Below, in pieces: positions 9,073 to 17,367 of a stretch of 64,000 bases of DNA; position 1 is the stretch's first letter, and each line of letters begins with the position of its first letter. Source of the DNA: an uncultured Pseudoruegeria sp. (GTDB taxonomy: Bacteria; Pseudomonadota; Alphaproteobacteria; Rhodobacterales; Rhodobacteraceae). Where the stretch lies: positions 1,054,001-1,118,000 of the forward strand of contig CANMJD010000001.1 of assembly GCA_947498155.1 (NCBI GenBank), given 5' to 3'. Below the pieces are notes generated by a model, which had not been told where the DNA came from, made no database searches, and was given only the letters and a program-made list of their open reading frames with translations. The position numbers and the translations under genes were made by a program.

Positions 9073-9376
9073 TCAAAGAAACTTGATCCCCGAAATCAGA
9101 TGGTTTCATGATGCTAAATCAAACGTGTTGGATGTCGGCTTTTTCACTAAGACTGATCCAAGTTGTCAACGCAGCGAAATTCCGGTTTCCGACCCTCGTA
9201 CCAAAGCCTAATAATGTCTTCAGCCCAGCGCATCTCATTCGTCTGTTCTTGTCAGACTTGCGAACGGCCCCGGAAGAAATCCGAGGCCGTATTCTCATAT
9301 CACCAGCCAAAATGACCTATTGAAACGTTTAGGTCATGTCACATGAAACGCCACAACAACCGTCCGGCGCGCGGCC
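9073..9376. other. Non-coding junction between the island and the core genome
   Basis: About 300 bases between the giant NTPase gene and the end of nrdJ. Short open frames exist on both strands, but none resembles a protein. The only structure I see is a hairpin at 9265-9289. The base composition changes from AT-richer to GC-rich around 9340, so the island edge probably lies here. I found no tRNA, integrase or obvious attachment site. Confidence 0.55.
9265..9289. repeat. Hairpin at the island edge
   Basis: CGGCC-C-CGGA and TCCG-A-GGCCG pair around an AGAAA loop: nine base pairs with one mismatch. No T-run follows on either strand, so it is not a canonical terminator. It could be a non-canonical terminator for nrdJ (minus strand) or a recombination relic. 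Confidence 0.4.
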
Positions 9377-11665
9377 CTAGCCGCATTTGCTGTGTCCGCA
9401 GGAACGGCATGTCATGCAGCCTTCGACCATTTGCAGATCAAACTGGCCACAGCTGGGGCAGGCTTTGCCGCGCGGTGCTTCGCCAACGGCGACGGCCTCG
9501 GCTTTGGGGTCGGCTTTCAACCCCATACCTTCGCCTTCGATAAAGCCGATGGTGATCAGGTGTTTTTCGATCACCCCCCCGATGGCCGCCAGAATCGAGG
9601 GAATATATTTACCCTGAATCCACGCCCCACCCCGCGGATCAAACACGGCTTTCAACTCTTCAACCACAAAGGACACATCGCCCCCGCGCCGGAAGACCGC
9701 AGAGATCATCCGTGTCAGCGCCAGAGTCCAGGCGTAGTGCTCCATGTTTTTGGAGTTGATAAACACTTCAAACGGACGGCGGTGGCCGTTGATGATGATG
9801 TCATTGATGGTCAGATAGATCGCGTGCTCGCTGTCGGGCCATTTCAGTTTATAGGTGCTACCTTCCAGCGACTGCGGACGGTCCAGCGGCTCTGACATGT
9901 AAATCACGTCGCCATGGGGGGTCATCGGCTCTGCGTCGCTATTGGCCACCACGGTGGGGGCCTCTTTTTCTTCGCTGACCGAAAGAACCGATCCGGTCAC
10001 ATCATTGGGCCGATAGGTGGTGCAGCCTTTGCAGCCCGAATCCCATGCTTCCATATAGACTTCTTTAAAGGCCTCAAAGCTGATGTCTTCTGGGCAATTG
10101 ATGGTTTTAGAGATCGAGCTGTCGATCCATTTCTGGGCCGCCGACTGCATGCGCACATGATCCAGCGGCGCCAGTGTTTGCGCGTTGACGAAATAATCTG
10201 GCAGTTCTTTATCGCCGAATTTCTCGCGCCACATTTGCACCGCGTAATCCACCACTTCTTCTTCGGTGCGCGAACCGTCTTTCTGCAGCACTTTCCGGCT
10301 GTAGGCATAGGCAAACACCGGCTCGATGCCCGATGAGACATTGCCCGCATACAGGCTGATGGTGCCGGTTGGCGCGATCGAGGTCAGCAAAGCATTGCGG
10401 ATTCCGTGTTTGCGGATCGCCTCCTTCACGTCCTGATCCATATGCATCAGGGAACCGGAGGCCAGATATTTATCCGCGTCAAACAGCGGGAAAGGTCCCT
10501 TTTCTTTGGACAGCTCAACCGAGGCCAGATAGGAGGCCCGCGCGATTTGCTTCATCCAGGCTTCGGTCTGGGCGGCAGCCTCTTCAGAGCCGTATTTCAG
10601 CCCGACCATCAACAGTGCATCGGCCAAACCGGTAACCCCAAGGCCGATCCGGCGCTTGGCGGCGGCTTCTTGGGCTTGCTGTTCCAGAGGGAACCGCGAG
10701 GCATCGACGACATTATCCATCATCCGCACCGCCATGCGCACCAGCTCATCAAGCTGGGATTCATCCAGCGATGCATTGGCTTCAAACGGGTTGGCCACCA
10801 GACGCGCCAGATTGATCGAGCCCAGCAAACAGGCCCCATAGGGCGGCAAAGGTTGCTCGCCGCAGGGGTTGGTGGCGGCGATGGATTCGCAATAGGCCAG
10901 ATTGTTCATCTGGTTGATCCGGTCGATGAAAATCACACCGGGTTCGGCATAATCATAAGTGCCCTGCATGATCTGGTTCCACAGATCCCGCGCTTGCACC
11001 GTCTGATAAACCTTGCCATCAAAGACCAATTCCCACGGTCCATCGGCCTTTACGGCCTCCATGAAAGGGTCCGTGACCAGCACCGACAGGTTGAACATCC
11101 GCAAACGCGCGGGGTCCTGTTTGGCGGTGATGAAATCCTGAATGTCAGGATGATCGCAGCGCATGGTGGCCATCATCGCACCGCGACGGCTACCGGCACT
11201 CATGATGGTGCGGCACATCGCGTCCCATACATCCATAAACGACAGCGGGCCCGAGGCATCCGCCGCCACGCCTTTAACATCCGCACCCCGAGGCCGGATG
11301 GTCGAGAAGTCATAGCCGATGCCACCCCCCTGCTGCATGGTCAGCGCGGCCTCTTTGAGCATGTCAAAAATGCCGCCCATGCTGTCAGGCACGGTGCCCA
11401 TGACAAAACAGTTAAACAGGGTCACAGCCCGTCCGGTGCCCGCCCCTGCGGTGATCCGGCCTGCGGGCAGATATTTGAAATCTTCCAACGCGTTATAGAA
11501 TTTCTCTTCCCAAACAGCGGGTTCTGCCTCTACCTCGGCAAGCGATCGGGCAATCCGGCGCCAGGTATCTTCGACGCTGCCGTCCACCACAGACCCATCG
11601 GCTTGTTTCAGACGGTATTTCATATCCCAGATTTGTTCAGCGATAGGGGCGGCAAAACGAGTCAT
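9377..11665 (-). CDS. nrdJ: Adenosylcobalamin-dependent (class II) ribonucleotide reductase
   Basis: Reduces ribonucleotides to deoxyribonucleotides in the cytoplasm with a radical made from coenzyme B12, so it works with or without oxygen. The protein has about 762 residues. FNCFVM supplies one redox cysteine and NPCGEQPL the radical-site Cys and Glu. GGGIGYDFS and SIAPTGTISLYAG are further family motifs. The C-terminus ends in a cysteine-rich zinc-ribbon-like tail (CPSCGQ, CMTCRSCG). A TTG at 11668 precedes the ATG; I prefer the ATG at 11665, with AGGA upstream. It is divergent from a DUF1489 gene. The B12 need fits the cobU and cobC-like genes at 55 kb. No cobalamin riboswitch fits in the short upstream region. 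Confidence 0.96.
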   Translation of the reverse strand: MTRFAAPIAEQIWDMKYRLKQADGSVVDGSVEDTWRRIARSLAEVEAEPAVWEEKFYNALEDFKYLPAGRITAGAGTGRAVTLFNCFVMGTVPDSMGGIFDMLKEAALTMQQGGGIGYDFSTIRPRGADVKGVAADASGPLSFMDVWDAMCRTIMSAGSRRGAMMATMRCDHPDIQDFITAKQDPARLRMFNLSVLVTDPFMEAVKADGPWELVFDGKVYQTVQARDLWNQIMQGTYDYAEPGVIFIDRINQMNNLAYCESIAATNPCGEQPLPPYGACLLGSINLARLVANPFEANASLDESQLDELVRMAVRMMDNVVDASRFPLEQQAQEAAAKRRIGLGVTGLADALLMVGLKYGSEEAAAQTEAWMKQIARASYLASVELSKEKGPFPLFDADKYLASGSLMHMDQDVKEAIRKHGIRNALLTSIAPTGTISLYAGNVSSGIEPVFAYAYSRKVLQKDGSRTEEEVVDYAVQMWREKFGDKELPDYFVNAQTLAPLDHVRMQSAAQKWIDSSISKTINCPEDISFEAFKEVYMEAWDSGCKGCTTYRPNDVTGSVLSVSEEKEAPTVVANSDAEPMTPHGDVIYMSEPLDRPQSLEGSTYKLKWPDSEHAIYLTINDIIINGHRRPFEVFINSKNMEHYAWTLALTRMISAVFRRGGDVSFVVEELKAVFDPRGGAWIQGKYIPSILAAIGGVIEKHLITIGFIEGEGMGLKADPKAEAVAVGEAPRGKACPSCGQFDLQMVEGCMTCRSCGHSKCG

Positions 11666-11739
11666 CAAGAAGGGTCCTGTTTTCGGGCGTTTTCATGTGT
11701 ATTGCGAGGGTATTGCTTGTGTGCTGCGCGGGCAGACAG

Positions 11740-11755
11740 ACACAATAGATTGAAG
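11740..11755. promoter_or_regulatory. Candidate NrdR box upstream of nrdJ
   Basis: ACACAATAGATTGAAG, 75-90 bases upstream of nrdJ, matches about 12 of 16 positions of the palindromic NrdR box (acaCwAtATaTwGtgt). A weaker second candidate lies nearer nrdJ. NrdR represses ribonucleotide reductase genes. The match is partial and was judged by eye. Confidence 0.3.
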
Positions 11756-11802
11756 CTGGGATGAAATCCACTACTATATCTACCAAACTTGGGGGCGACT
11801 CT

Positions 11803-12234
11803 GTGGATAACTATGTGAATCTTGTAAAACTCTGTGTTGGCGCGGAAAAGGTCGAGGATCTGCAGTTCTGGCAGGACCAGCGCCGCGCGGCTGATCCGGA
11901 TCATGTGCTCCGCCATGTCACCCGAATGTGGCCCAAACGCGACTCTGAATTGCTCAACGGCGGCGCGCTCTACTGGGTGTTCAAAGGCATGATTCTGGCG
12001 CGGCAGGAAATCCTGCGGCTGGATGAGGTGATCGGCGAAGATGGTATTCGTCGCTGCGGGATTGTGTTGAGCCCAGAAATCATCCGCACGGCGGCTGTGC
12101 CGCGCCGCCCGTTTCAGGGCTGGCGCTATTTGCTGCCCGCCGACAGCCCGCCTGATTTGCGCAAGGGTCATGACACAGAAGACGCTCTGCCCCCTGCCCT
12201 GTCAGAGGCATTGGCCGAAATCGGCGTGCTCTAG
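11803..12234 (+). CDS. DUF1489 family protein
   Basis: A conserved alphaproteobacterial protein of unknown function, 143 residues from the GTG chosen here. Family hallmarks are VNLVKLCVGAE near the start, HVTRMWPKR, GGALYWVFKG and RRPFQGWRYL. An ATG at 11761 lies in the same frame and would add 14 residues. I prefer the GTG at 11803 because GGGGG lies seven bases upstream and the family normally begins just before NLVKLCVG. It is divergent from nrdJ and convergent with hisG. No catalytic motif is recognised. Confidence 0.85.
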   Translation: MDNYVNLVKLCVGAEKVEDLQFWQDQRRAADPDHVLRHVTRMWPKRDSELLNGGALYWVFKGMILARQEILRLDEVIGEDGIRRCGIVLSPEIIRTAAVPRRPFQGWRYLLPADSPPDLRKGHDTEDALPPALSEALAEIGVL

Positions 12235-12251
12235 GGCGCAAACCTGCGCCC
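12234..12251. terminator. Hairpin between convergent DUF1489 gene and hisG
   Basis: GGGCGCA, loop AACC, TGCGCCC: a perfect 7-bp stem placed right at the end of the DUF1489 gene and before the hisG stop on the other strand. There is no clear T-run, so it is a probable but non-canonical bidirectional terminator. Confidence 0.45.
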
Positions 12252-12260
12252 CGAAGGGGG

Positions 12261-12959
12261 TTATTTATCCAAGCCCATTTTACCAAGCAGCGCGTTCAGA
12301 ATCTCGCGCTCAGCATCTCCCCACGGGGCCTTGCGGGATTTCAGCAGGGTCGCTTGAGATTTATGCACCAGACCATCTGCCAGAATTTTCAGATGGTTGG
12401 CCCGCAAGGTATCGCCGGTCGATGTGATATCTGCAACCGCTTCGGCGGTTTCATTTTTTACCGTGCCTTCGGTCGCGCCTTGGCTATCGATCAATTGATA
12501 ATCGGCGACGCCGTTGTCTTTTAGAAATTCGCGGATCAGGCGATGATACTTCGTGGCGATCCGCAGCCGGTACCCGTGGTTCTTACGAAAAGCCGCCGCA
12601 GCAGCATCCAGATCATCCAGCGTGTCGACATCCACCCAAAGTGTGGGCACCGCGATCACCAAATCGGCATGGCCAAAGCCCATGGGGGCCAGCTCGGCCA
12701 CCCGATTTTCCCAATTGGCCAGTTTTTCGCGCACAAGATCGGTGCCGGTCACCCCCAGATGGATGCGCCCCGCCGCCAGTTCACGCGGGATTTCACCGGC
12801 AGAGAGCAGCACAAGCTCGACCCCTTCGACCCCATCGACGGCCCCCGCATATTCACGGTCGCCCCCCGAGCGGCGCAGGCCAACACCATGGTTGCCAAAC
12901 CAGTCAAAGGTCTTTTCCATCAATCGCCCCTTAGAGGGCACGCCGAGTTTAATGCTCAT
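12261..12959 (-). CDS. hisG: ATP phosphoribosyltransferase catalytic subunit, short form
   Basis: Catalyses the first step of histidine synthesis, joining ATP and PRPP to give phosphoribosyl-ATP. At 232 residues it is the short form, lacking the C-terminal regulatory domain, and therefore needs HisZ. It begins KLGVPSKGRLMEKT, and LGVTGTDLVRE and the PRPP-loop region near DSQGATEGTVKNETAE are visible. It overlaps the upstream hisZ by four bases (ATGA), so the two are translationally coupled. It is last in the hisS-hisZ-hisG operon. Histidine feedback is expected to act on the HisG-HisZ complex. Confidence 0.95.
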   Translation of the reverse strand: MSIKLGVPSKGRLMEKTFDWFGNHGVGLRRSGGDREYAGAVDGVEGVELVLLSAGEIPRELAAGRIHLGVTGTDLVREKLANWENRVAELAPMGFGHADLVIAVPTLWVDVDTLDDLDAAAAAFRKNHGYRLRIATKYHRLIREFLKDNGVADYQLIDSQGATEGTVKNETAEAVADITSTGDTLRANHLKILADGLVHKSQATLLKSRKAPWGDAEREILNALLGKMGLDK

Positions 12960-14056
12960 GAGACATCTCCGCGCAAGATCGAGACAACTTCGGGTCGGAT
13001 CACCCCGCCAACAGCCGGAATTTCGCGCCCGCCGCCCAGCACCGCGGTCAACGCATCATAACGCCCCCCCGTAGCCACCGGTGGTAGATCGGCGCGGCCA
13101 GAGGCGTAAAACCCAAAGACAAATCCGTCGTAATATTCCATCGACGCGCGCCCGTAGCTGGTTTCGAAATTCAGATCATCCACATCAACACCCCGCTCGG
13201 CCAAGGCCTTCTGGCGGGCTTTAAACCGCTGTACGGCGGGGGCAATCGTGGGCATATCGACGGAAATATCCAAGAGCTGCGACAGCACCATCGGCATCTT
13301 TTCCTTGATCGACAGGATGTCATCCAGCAGTTCAACTTCGCTTTCGGAAATCGGCGGTTCTTTTGAATCCGCCACCAACACCTCTATGCGGGCCTGAACC
13401 TCTGCTTTGGAGCGCACACCGTTCTCAGGCCCGACGTTGGCAAAAAGGTCTTTACCCGCAGCCGCCGCCTTAAGCAGGGATTTGCGCGAATCCGGCATTG
13501 GTTTGCGATCTCCGAACCGATCCAGCAAGCTGCGGAACCGGCGCGGGCGCCAGATATGGCGCAGCAAAGCCCGCTTGCGGCGCTCGGTCGTGGAGAGCCC
13601 CAAAATAGCGGCTTTCAGAATACCGATGTCACCGGTGGCAGCGCGTAAGCCCAAAGGCGACAGCACTTCTTGGAAAAGGGCAAACACCTCAGCATCCGCA
13701 TTTGCGGGGTTTTCGCGGTCAAAAATCTCATAACCGACTTGCAAAAATTCACTGGGGCGACGGTCATCGACCTCTTGGCGTCGAAACACCTCGCCAGCAT
13801 AGGTATAGCGCGCCGGATCAGCCCCCTCCGCCATATGGCGCTGCACCACCGGCACGGTGAAATCCGGACGCAGCATCTGTTCGCCGCGCATCGGATCAGA
13901 GGTTACATAGGCGCGGGCACGGATATCTTCGCCATAGAGATCAAGCAGGGTCTCGGCGGATTGCAGAATATCTGTCTCGACGGGTTTTGCCCCGTTTGCG
14001 GCAAAAAACGCCTGCAACCGGAGCGCCTCGGCGCGGGCTTCGGATGTGATCGACAT
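12956..14056 (-). CDS. hisZ: ATP phosphoribosyltransferase regulatory subunit
   Basis: A HisRS-like protein without aminoacylation activity that forms the hetero-octameric ATP phosphoribosyltransferase with short HisG and senses histidine. It has 366 residues. The class II synthetase-like core is visible: MLRPDFTVPVVQRH, RYTYAGEVFR, and near the end GFYASGRADL and TGGRYDAL, while the anticodon-binding domain is missing. It starts one base after hisS ends and overlaps hisG by four bases, so the three genes form one transcript. Confidence 0.93.
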   Translation of the reverse strand: MSITSEARAEALRLQAFFAANGAKPVETDILQSAETLLDLYGEDIRARAYVTSDPMRGEQMLRPDFTVPVVQRHMAEGADPARYTYAGEVFRRQEVDDRRPSEFLQVGYEIFDRENPANADAEVFALFQEVLSPLGLRAATGDIGILKAAILGLSTTERRKRALLRHIWRPRRFRSLLDRFGDRKPMPDSRKSLLKAAAAGKDLFANVGPENGVRSKAEVQARIEVLVADSKEPPISESEVELLDDILSIKEKMPMVLSQLLDISVDMPTIAPAVQRFKARQKALAERGVDVDDLNFETSYGRASMEYYDGFVFGFYASGRADLPPVATGGRYDALTAVLGGGREIPAVGGVIRPEVVSILRGDVS

Positions 14057-14057
14057 G

Positions 14058-15611
14058 TTAGTCCCCTGCCGCCTCTAGAATGGCGCGAACCTCTTGCACC
14101 AGATCTTTCAATGGCACTTCGCGTTGCGCCGGTTGGGCTTTCCATTCCTCAAGGCTGGCGCTTTGAGCAATCTTTGCGCCCAGCACCAAATCCTTGATCT
14201 GCACCATGCCACGGGCGGCTTCGTCCTCGCCCTGAATGATGGCAACGGGCGAATTACGCGTATCGGCATATTTGAGCTGGTTGCCAAAGTTCTTAGGGTT
14301 GCCCAGATAAACTTCGGCGCGGATGCCAGCATTGCGCAGTTCGGCCACCATCGACTGATAATCGGCCATGCGGGTTTTATCCATGACGGTCACAACCACG
14401 GGGCCGGTGTGCACTGACTGGATACGACCCTTTTCACGCAGCGCCGCCAGTAGCCGATCCACGCCAATGGACACGCCTGTCGCTGGTACAGCCTGACCGG
14501 TGAACCGCTTGACCAAATCATCATACCGCCCGCCGCCGGCAACCGATCCGAACTGGCGCTTGCGGCCCTTTTCGTCGAAAATCTCGAATGTCAGTTCGGC
14601 CTCATAGACAGGACCGGTGTAATAGCCCAAGCCGCGTACGACGGAAGGGTCGACTACAATGCGATCAGAACTGTAACCTTGAGCGGTGAGAAGTTCGACC
14701 ATTTCTTGAAGTTCTTCTACGCCCTCTGTGCCAACCGCAGAAAAGCTTAATACATCGCGGAGACGGTTGATAGTAGCTTCGTTTGTTTGCTGTCGGGCAC
14801 ATAAAAAATCGATGAACCCATCAACCATTTCATTAGACAGATTAAGCCCGTCGATGAAGGCTCCGGACTTATCCTTGCGTCCTGCTGTCATCAACTCTCT
14901 GATGCCTTCGATTCCGACTTTATCGAATTTGTCTAAGGTGCGCATTATAGCATCCAGCGCAGGATCGTCTCTTAAACCTATCAACTCTTGTTTTTTATAG
15001 GCTTCACGTTCGGAAGGAGACATCAAACTTAGTTCGTTTTTCTCGGCCCCTCGGGTCACTGAGGTCAGGATGCCATTCAAAACCTTCCGATTATTGATCC
15101 TTACTACATAGTCGCCGCGCTGTATTCCGACTGCTTCAAGCGTGTCCGACAACATCGCGCAGATTTCTGCGTCCGCTGCGACCGAGGCCGTACCAACCGT
15201 ATCGGCATCACATTGATAAAACTGGCGATAGCGCCCCGGCCCAGGCTTTTCGTTGCGCCAGACCGGCCCCATCGCAAAACGACGGTACGGCGTGGGCAAA
15301 TCATTGCGGTGCTGCGCATAGACACGGGCCAAGGGCGCGGTCAGATCATAACGCAGGGCCACCCAATCGCTGTCCTCTTCCTGCCATGCGAACACGCCTT
15401 CGTTGGGGCGATCCACATCCGGCAGGAATTTGCCCAGCGCCTCAACCGTTTCCACGGCAGAGCTTTCCAAGGCTTCGAACCCGTAGCGATGATAGACTTC
15501 GGCGATCTGATCCAACATATGTTTACGCTCGGCCACTTCGTTGCCGAAATAGTCGCGAAAGCCCTTTGGCGGCAGTGCCTTGGGGCGCGGTTGTTTCTTT
15601 ACTTTTGCCAT
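14058..15611 (-). CDS. hisS: Histidyl-tRNA synthetase
   Basis: Charges tRNA-His in the cytoplasm. A 517-residue class II synthetase. Motif 2 lies around residues 112-135 ([20 protein letters not shown]), the histidine-specific motifs are RGLGYYTG (326-333) and GGGRYD (359-364), and an anticodon-binding domain follows. The start has AAGGGA seven bases upstream. It heads the hisS-hisZ-hisG operon. The part encoding about residues 165-325 has much lower GC and different codons from both ends (see separate entry), yet the frame is intact and all catalytic motifs are present, so the enzyme should be functional. Confidence 0.96.
   Translation of the reverse strand: MAKVKKQPRPKALPPKGFRDYFGNEVAERKHMLDQIAEVYHRYGFEALESSAVETVEALGKFLPDVDRPNEGVFAWQEEDSDWVALRYDLTAPLARVYAQHRNDLPTPYRRFAMGPVWRNEKPGPGRYRQFYQCDADTVGTASVAADAEICAMLSDTLEAVGIQRGDYVVRINNRKVLNGILTSVTRGAEKNELSLMSPSEREAYKKQELIGLRDDPALDAIMRTLDKFDKVGIEGIRELMTAGRKDKSGAFIDGLNLSNEMVDGFIDFLCARQQTNEATINRLRDVLSFSAVGTEGVEELQEMVELLTAQGYSSDRIVVDPSVVRGLGYYTGPVYEAELTFEIFDEKGRKRQFGSVAGGGRYDDLVKRFTGQAVPATGVSIGVDRLLAALREKGRIQSVHTGPVVVTVMDKTRMADYQSMVAELRNAGIRAEVYLGNPKNFGNQLKYADTRNSPVAIIQGEDEAARGMVQIKDLVLGAKIAQSASLEEWKAQPAQREVPLKDLVQEVRAILEAAGD
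14640..15120 (-). other. Low-GC mosaic segment inside hisS
   Basis: Hand counts over 14701-15120 give about 46% GC, against 58-65% in lines on either side within the same gene. Codons such as ATA, TTA and AGA appear (for example in ELIGLRDDP) but are scarce in the flanks. The segment encodes the insertion region between motif 2 and the histidine-specific motif. This pattern fits replacement of the gene's middle by homologous recombination with a distant donor. Confidence 0.6.
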
Positions 15612-15641
15612 TGTCAGATCCCTTGGGGTTCAGTCAGCGCC

Positions 15642-15673
15642 CCCTTACCCGAGGCAGGCCCTCGGGGCAAGGG
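15642..15673 (-). promoter_or_regulatory. Leader hairpin upstream of hisS
   Basis: In the 105-bp gap between the Lrp gene and hisS, CCCGAGG and CCTCGGG pair around a 5-base loop, extended by CCTT/AAGG after a small bulge. No T-run follows on the minus strand. On the transcript, the CCCTTG strand of the outer stem could instead pair with CAAGGG at the hisS ribosome binding site. It may be a terminator for the Lrp gene or a leader structure. Confidence 0.4.
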
Positions 15674-15716
15674 AGAGGATCGGAAATGTCAGCAATGCAA
15701 GGGGTCTATCGCGCCG

Positions 15717-16181
15717 TCACACCGGCAGTTGTGTGGTGTATTTGAGTTCCTTTAGCCCGAAACTGGACTGCACCGAATGCACATGGGGATTGCGCAGCAG
15801 GCTGTGGGTCATGAAGCGTTCATAGCTTTCAACATCCTGCACGCGGATTTTCAGGATATAATCGGATTGCCCCGACACTGCATGGCACTCCATGATCTCG
15901 GGATGGGCCTGCACCACAGAGGCAAATTCAAGCACCGCTTTTTCGCTATGATCCCCCAGAGAGACATGGGCAAAAACCACGAGTTTCAAATCTAGTTTTG
16001 CGGCATCCAGCAACGCCACCCGCCCACGGATCAAACCCGCTTGCTCCATCTCGTTGATTTTGCGCCAAAGCGTGCTTTGGGCAATGCCGCAGCGCGTGGA
16101 TAAATCCGCCAAAGATGCGGATACATCTTTTTGCAACTCCCGCAATATGGTCAATTCATGATCAGATAATTTCATTCTCAT
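15717..16181 (-). CDS. Lrp/AsnC family transcriptional regulator
   Basis: A 154-residue regulator from the ATG at 16181 (a second ATG at 16175 is equally possible; the frame runs further upstream but without family similarity). An N-terminal helix-turn-helix (ADLSTRCGIAQSTLWRKINEME) is followed by a RAM/AsnC ligand domain (VVFAHVSLGDHS, MECHAVSGQSDYILKI). It is divergent from phhA across a 113-bp spacer with two 9-bp direct repeats. Lrp-type regulators beside phenylalanine hydroxylase commonly control its expression in response to aromatic amino acids. That role is inferred from position. Confidence 0.9.
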   Translation of the reverse strand: MRMKLSDHELTILRELQKDVSASLADLSTRCGIAQSTLWRKINEMEQAGLIRGRVALLDAAKLDLKLVVFAHVSLGDHSEKAVLEFASVVQAHPEIMECHAVSGQSDYILKIRVQDVESYERFMTHSLLRNPHVHSVQSSFGLKELKYTTQLPV

Positions 16182-16202
16182 ACAATAGCCGGAAAGTTCT
16201 CT

Positions 16203-16224
16203 CAAATCGAGTGCCCAAATCGAG
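16203..16224. promoter_or_regulatory. Direct repeat CAAATCGAG x2, candidate Lrp operator
   Basis: CAAATCGAG occurs at 16203-16211 and again at 16216-16224, a 13-bp period, in the spacer between the divergent Lrp gene and phhA. Its position close to the regulator's own start suits an autoregulatory site. No experimentally known site was matched. Confidence 0.4.
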
Positions 16225-16294
16225 GGTTTTGGCACAAAGCGGCCAAGGCATTTCTGTACATTGGGTCTAATGCTTCTTTTGCGCGGAGAACCCG

Positions 16295-17068
16295 ATGTCC
16301 AGCTACAGTTCCAAGACCCCCGATGCCTCTGGCCGCTTTGCCTATAGCGCTGAAGAAGATGCCGTCTGGGGGGCACTGTTTGACCGCCAAATGGGTGCTC
16401 TTCAGGGCAAAGTCGTACCGACCTATCTAGCGGGGGTCAAAGCGCTGGGTTTAAACCGTCAGCATGTCCCCCAGATCGTCGACATCGATGCTCGCCTGAG
16501 GGCCACAACAGCTGCCGGCGTGCAGGGGGTTCCGGCGATTATCCCGCCCGGCCGGTTCTTTGCCTTGCTGGCAGAGCGTAAATTCCCTGTCGCCACTTTT
16601 TTGCGACGGCGCGAAGATATGGATTACATCGAAGAACCCGACCTATTCCATGAAGTTTTCGGCCATTGCCCCCTGCTGACCGATCCGGATTATGCCGATT
16701 TCATTCAGGGCTTTGGACAACAGGCTTTGACGCTGGGTAAGGGCTACAACTGGCATCTGTTCCGGCTGTTCTGGTTTACCGTTGAATTTGGCATGATCCG
16801 CACCTCCGAAGGGTTGCGCGCCTATGGAGCAGGCATCGTTTCCTCGCCGTCAGAATTGCAGCACGCAACGGATGGTACGGCACGGATGATGGATTTTGAC
16901 ATTCTCTCCGCCCTGCGCACCCCTTACCGGATCGACATCGTGCAGCCCGCCTATTTCGTAATCCAAAGCTTTGCCGAATTGTCCGGTCTGCTGGACCTTG
17001 ATTTCAAAGCCGCCATCGATGAGGCTAAAGCCATGGGGGATTTTCCTCCACTCTTCGAAGCCGCCTAG
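16295..17068 (+). CDS. phhA: Phenylalanine-4-hydroxylase
   Basis: A tetrahydropterin- and iron-dependent monooxygenase that turns phenylalanine into tyrosine. It has 257 residues, the usual size for the bacterial monomeric enzyme. Iron ligands are visible: His119 and His124 in FHEVFGH, and Glu164 in FWFTVEFGM. It also has VPAIIPPGRFF and YIEEPDLFHE. It is divergent from an Lrp-type regulator. A pterin dehydratase partner is not seen nearby. Confidence 0.95.
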   Translation: MSSYSSKTPDASGRFAYSAEEDAVWGALFDRQMGALQGKVVPTYLAGVKALGLNRQHVPQIVDIDARLRATTAAGVQGVPAIIPPGRFFALLAERKFPVATFLRRREDMDYIEEPDLFHEVFGHCPLLTDPDYADFIQGFGQQALTLGKGYNWHLFRLFWFTVEFGMIRTSEGLRAYGAGIVSSPSELQHATDGTARMMDFDILSALRTPYRIDIVQPAYFVIQSFAELSGLLDLDFKAAIDEAKAMGDFPPLFEAA

Positions 17069-17107
17069 GCACTTTCCCCGCCCCGCGCCCTGTGATAGCC
17101 AGCCCCT

Positions 17108-17317
17108 ATGACAGAAAAACGCCTTCAGGACCTCGAAGAACAGCTCGCCCATTTGGTGCGGTCTGTCGAAGATATGTCCACCATCATCGCCACGCAGGAC
17201 AAGGATATCGCCCTGCTCACCCATCGCGTGCGCATGTTGATGGAGCGCGAAGCCGAGCGGGAATATGATGTCGGGGGTTCTGTGCCGCTGGCCGACCAGA
17301 AACCACCACATTACTAG
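17108..17317 (+). CDS. slyX: SlyX family protein
   Basis: A 69-residue coiled-coil protein of unknown function. LQDLEEQLAHLVRSVEDMSTIIATQ shows the leucine-spaced heptads of SlyX, and the C-terminus ends PPHY, as is typical. It lies 39 bp after phhA on the same strand and may share its transcript. Confidence 0.85.
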   Translation: MTEKRLQDLEEQLAHLVRSVEDMSTIIATQDKDIALLTHRVRMLMEREAEREYDVGGSVPLADQKPPHY

Positions 17318-17367
17318 GGCCGTTTCACAGGCGCTGCACAAAGAGGGCGGGGCGAAACCCTGATCCG

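Noticed and set aside
9073-9376. tRNA or attachment site at the island edge
   Set aside because: No cloverleaf, no TTCGA-type T-loop in the right setting, and no integrase nearby in the window.
10406-11764. Long plus-strand open frame of 452 codons opposite nrdJ
   Set aside because: It is a mirror of the well-supported class II reductase; the translation is His/Arg/Gly-rich with no recognisable domain, as expected of an antisense frame in GC-rich DNA.
11669-11802. Cobalamin riboswitch upstream of nrdJ
   Set aside because: The spacer is too short and shows no B12-box-like sequence or suitable folding.
14058-15611. hisS as a chimera of two separate genes or a pseudogene
   Set aside because: The reading frame is continuous and all class II and histidine-specific motifs are present in order; only composition changes in the middle.
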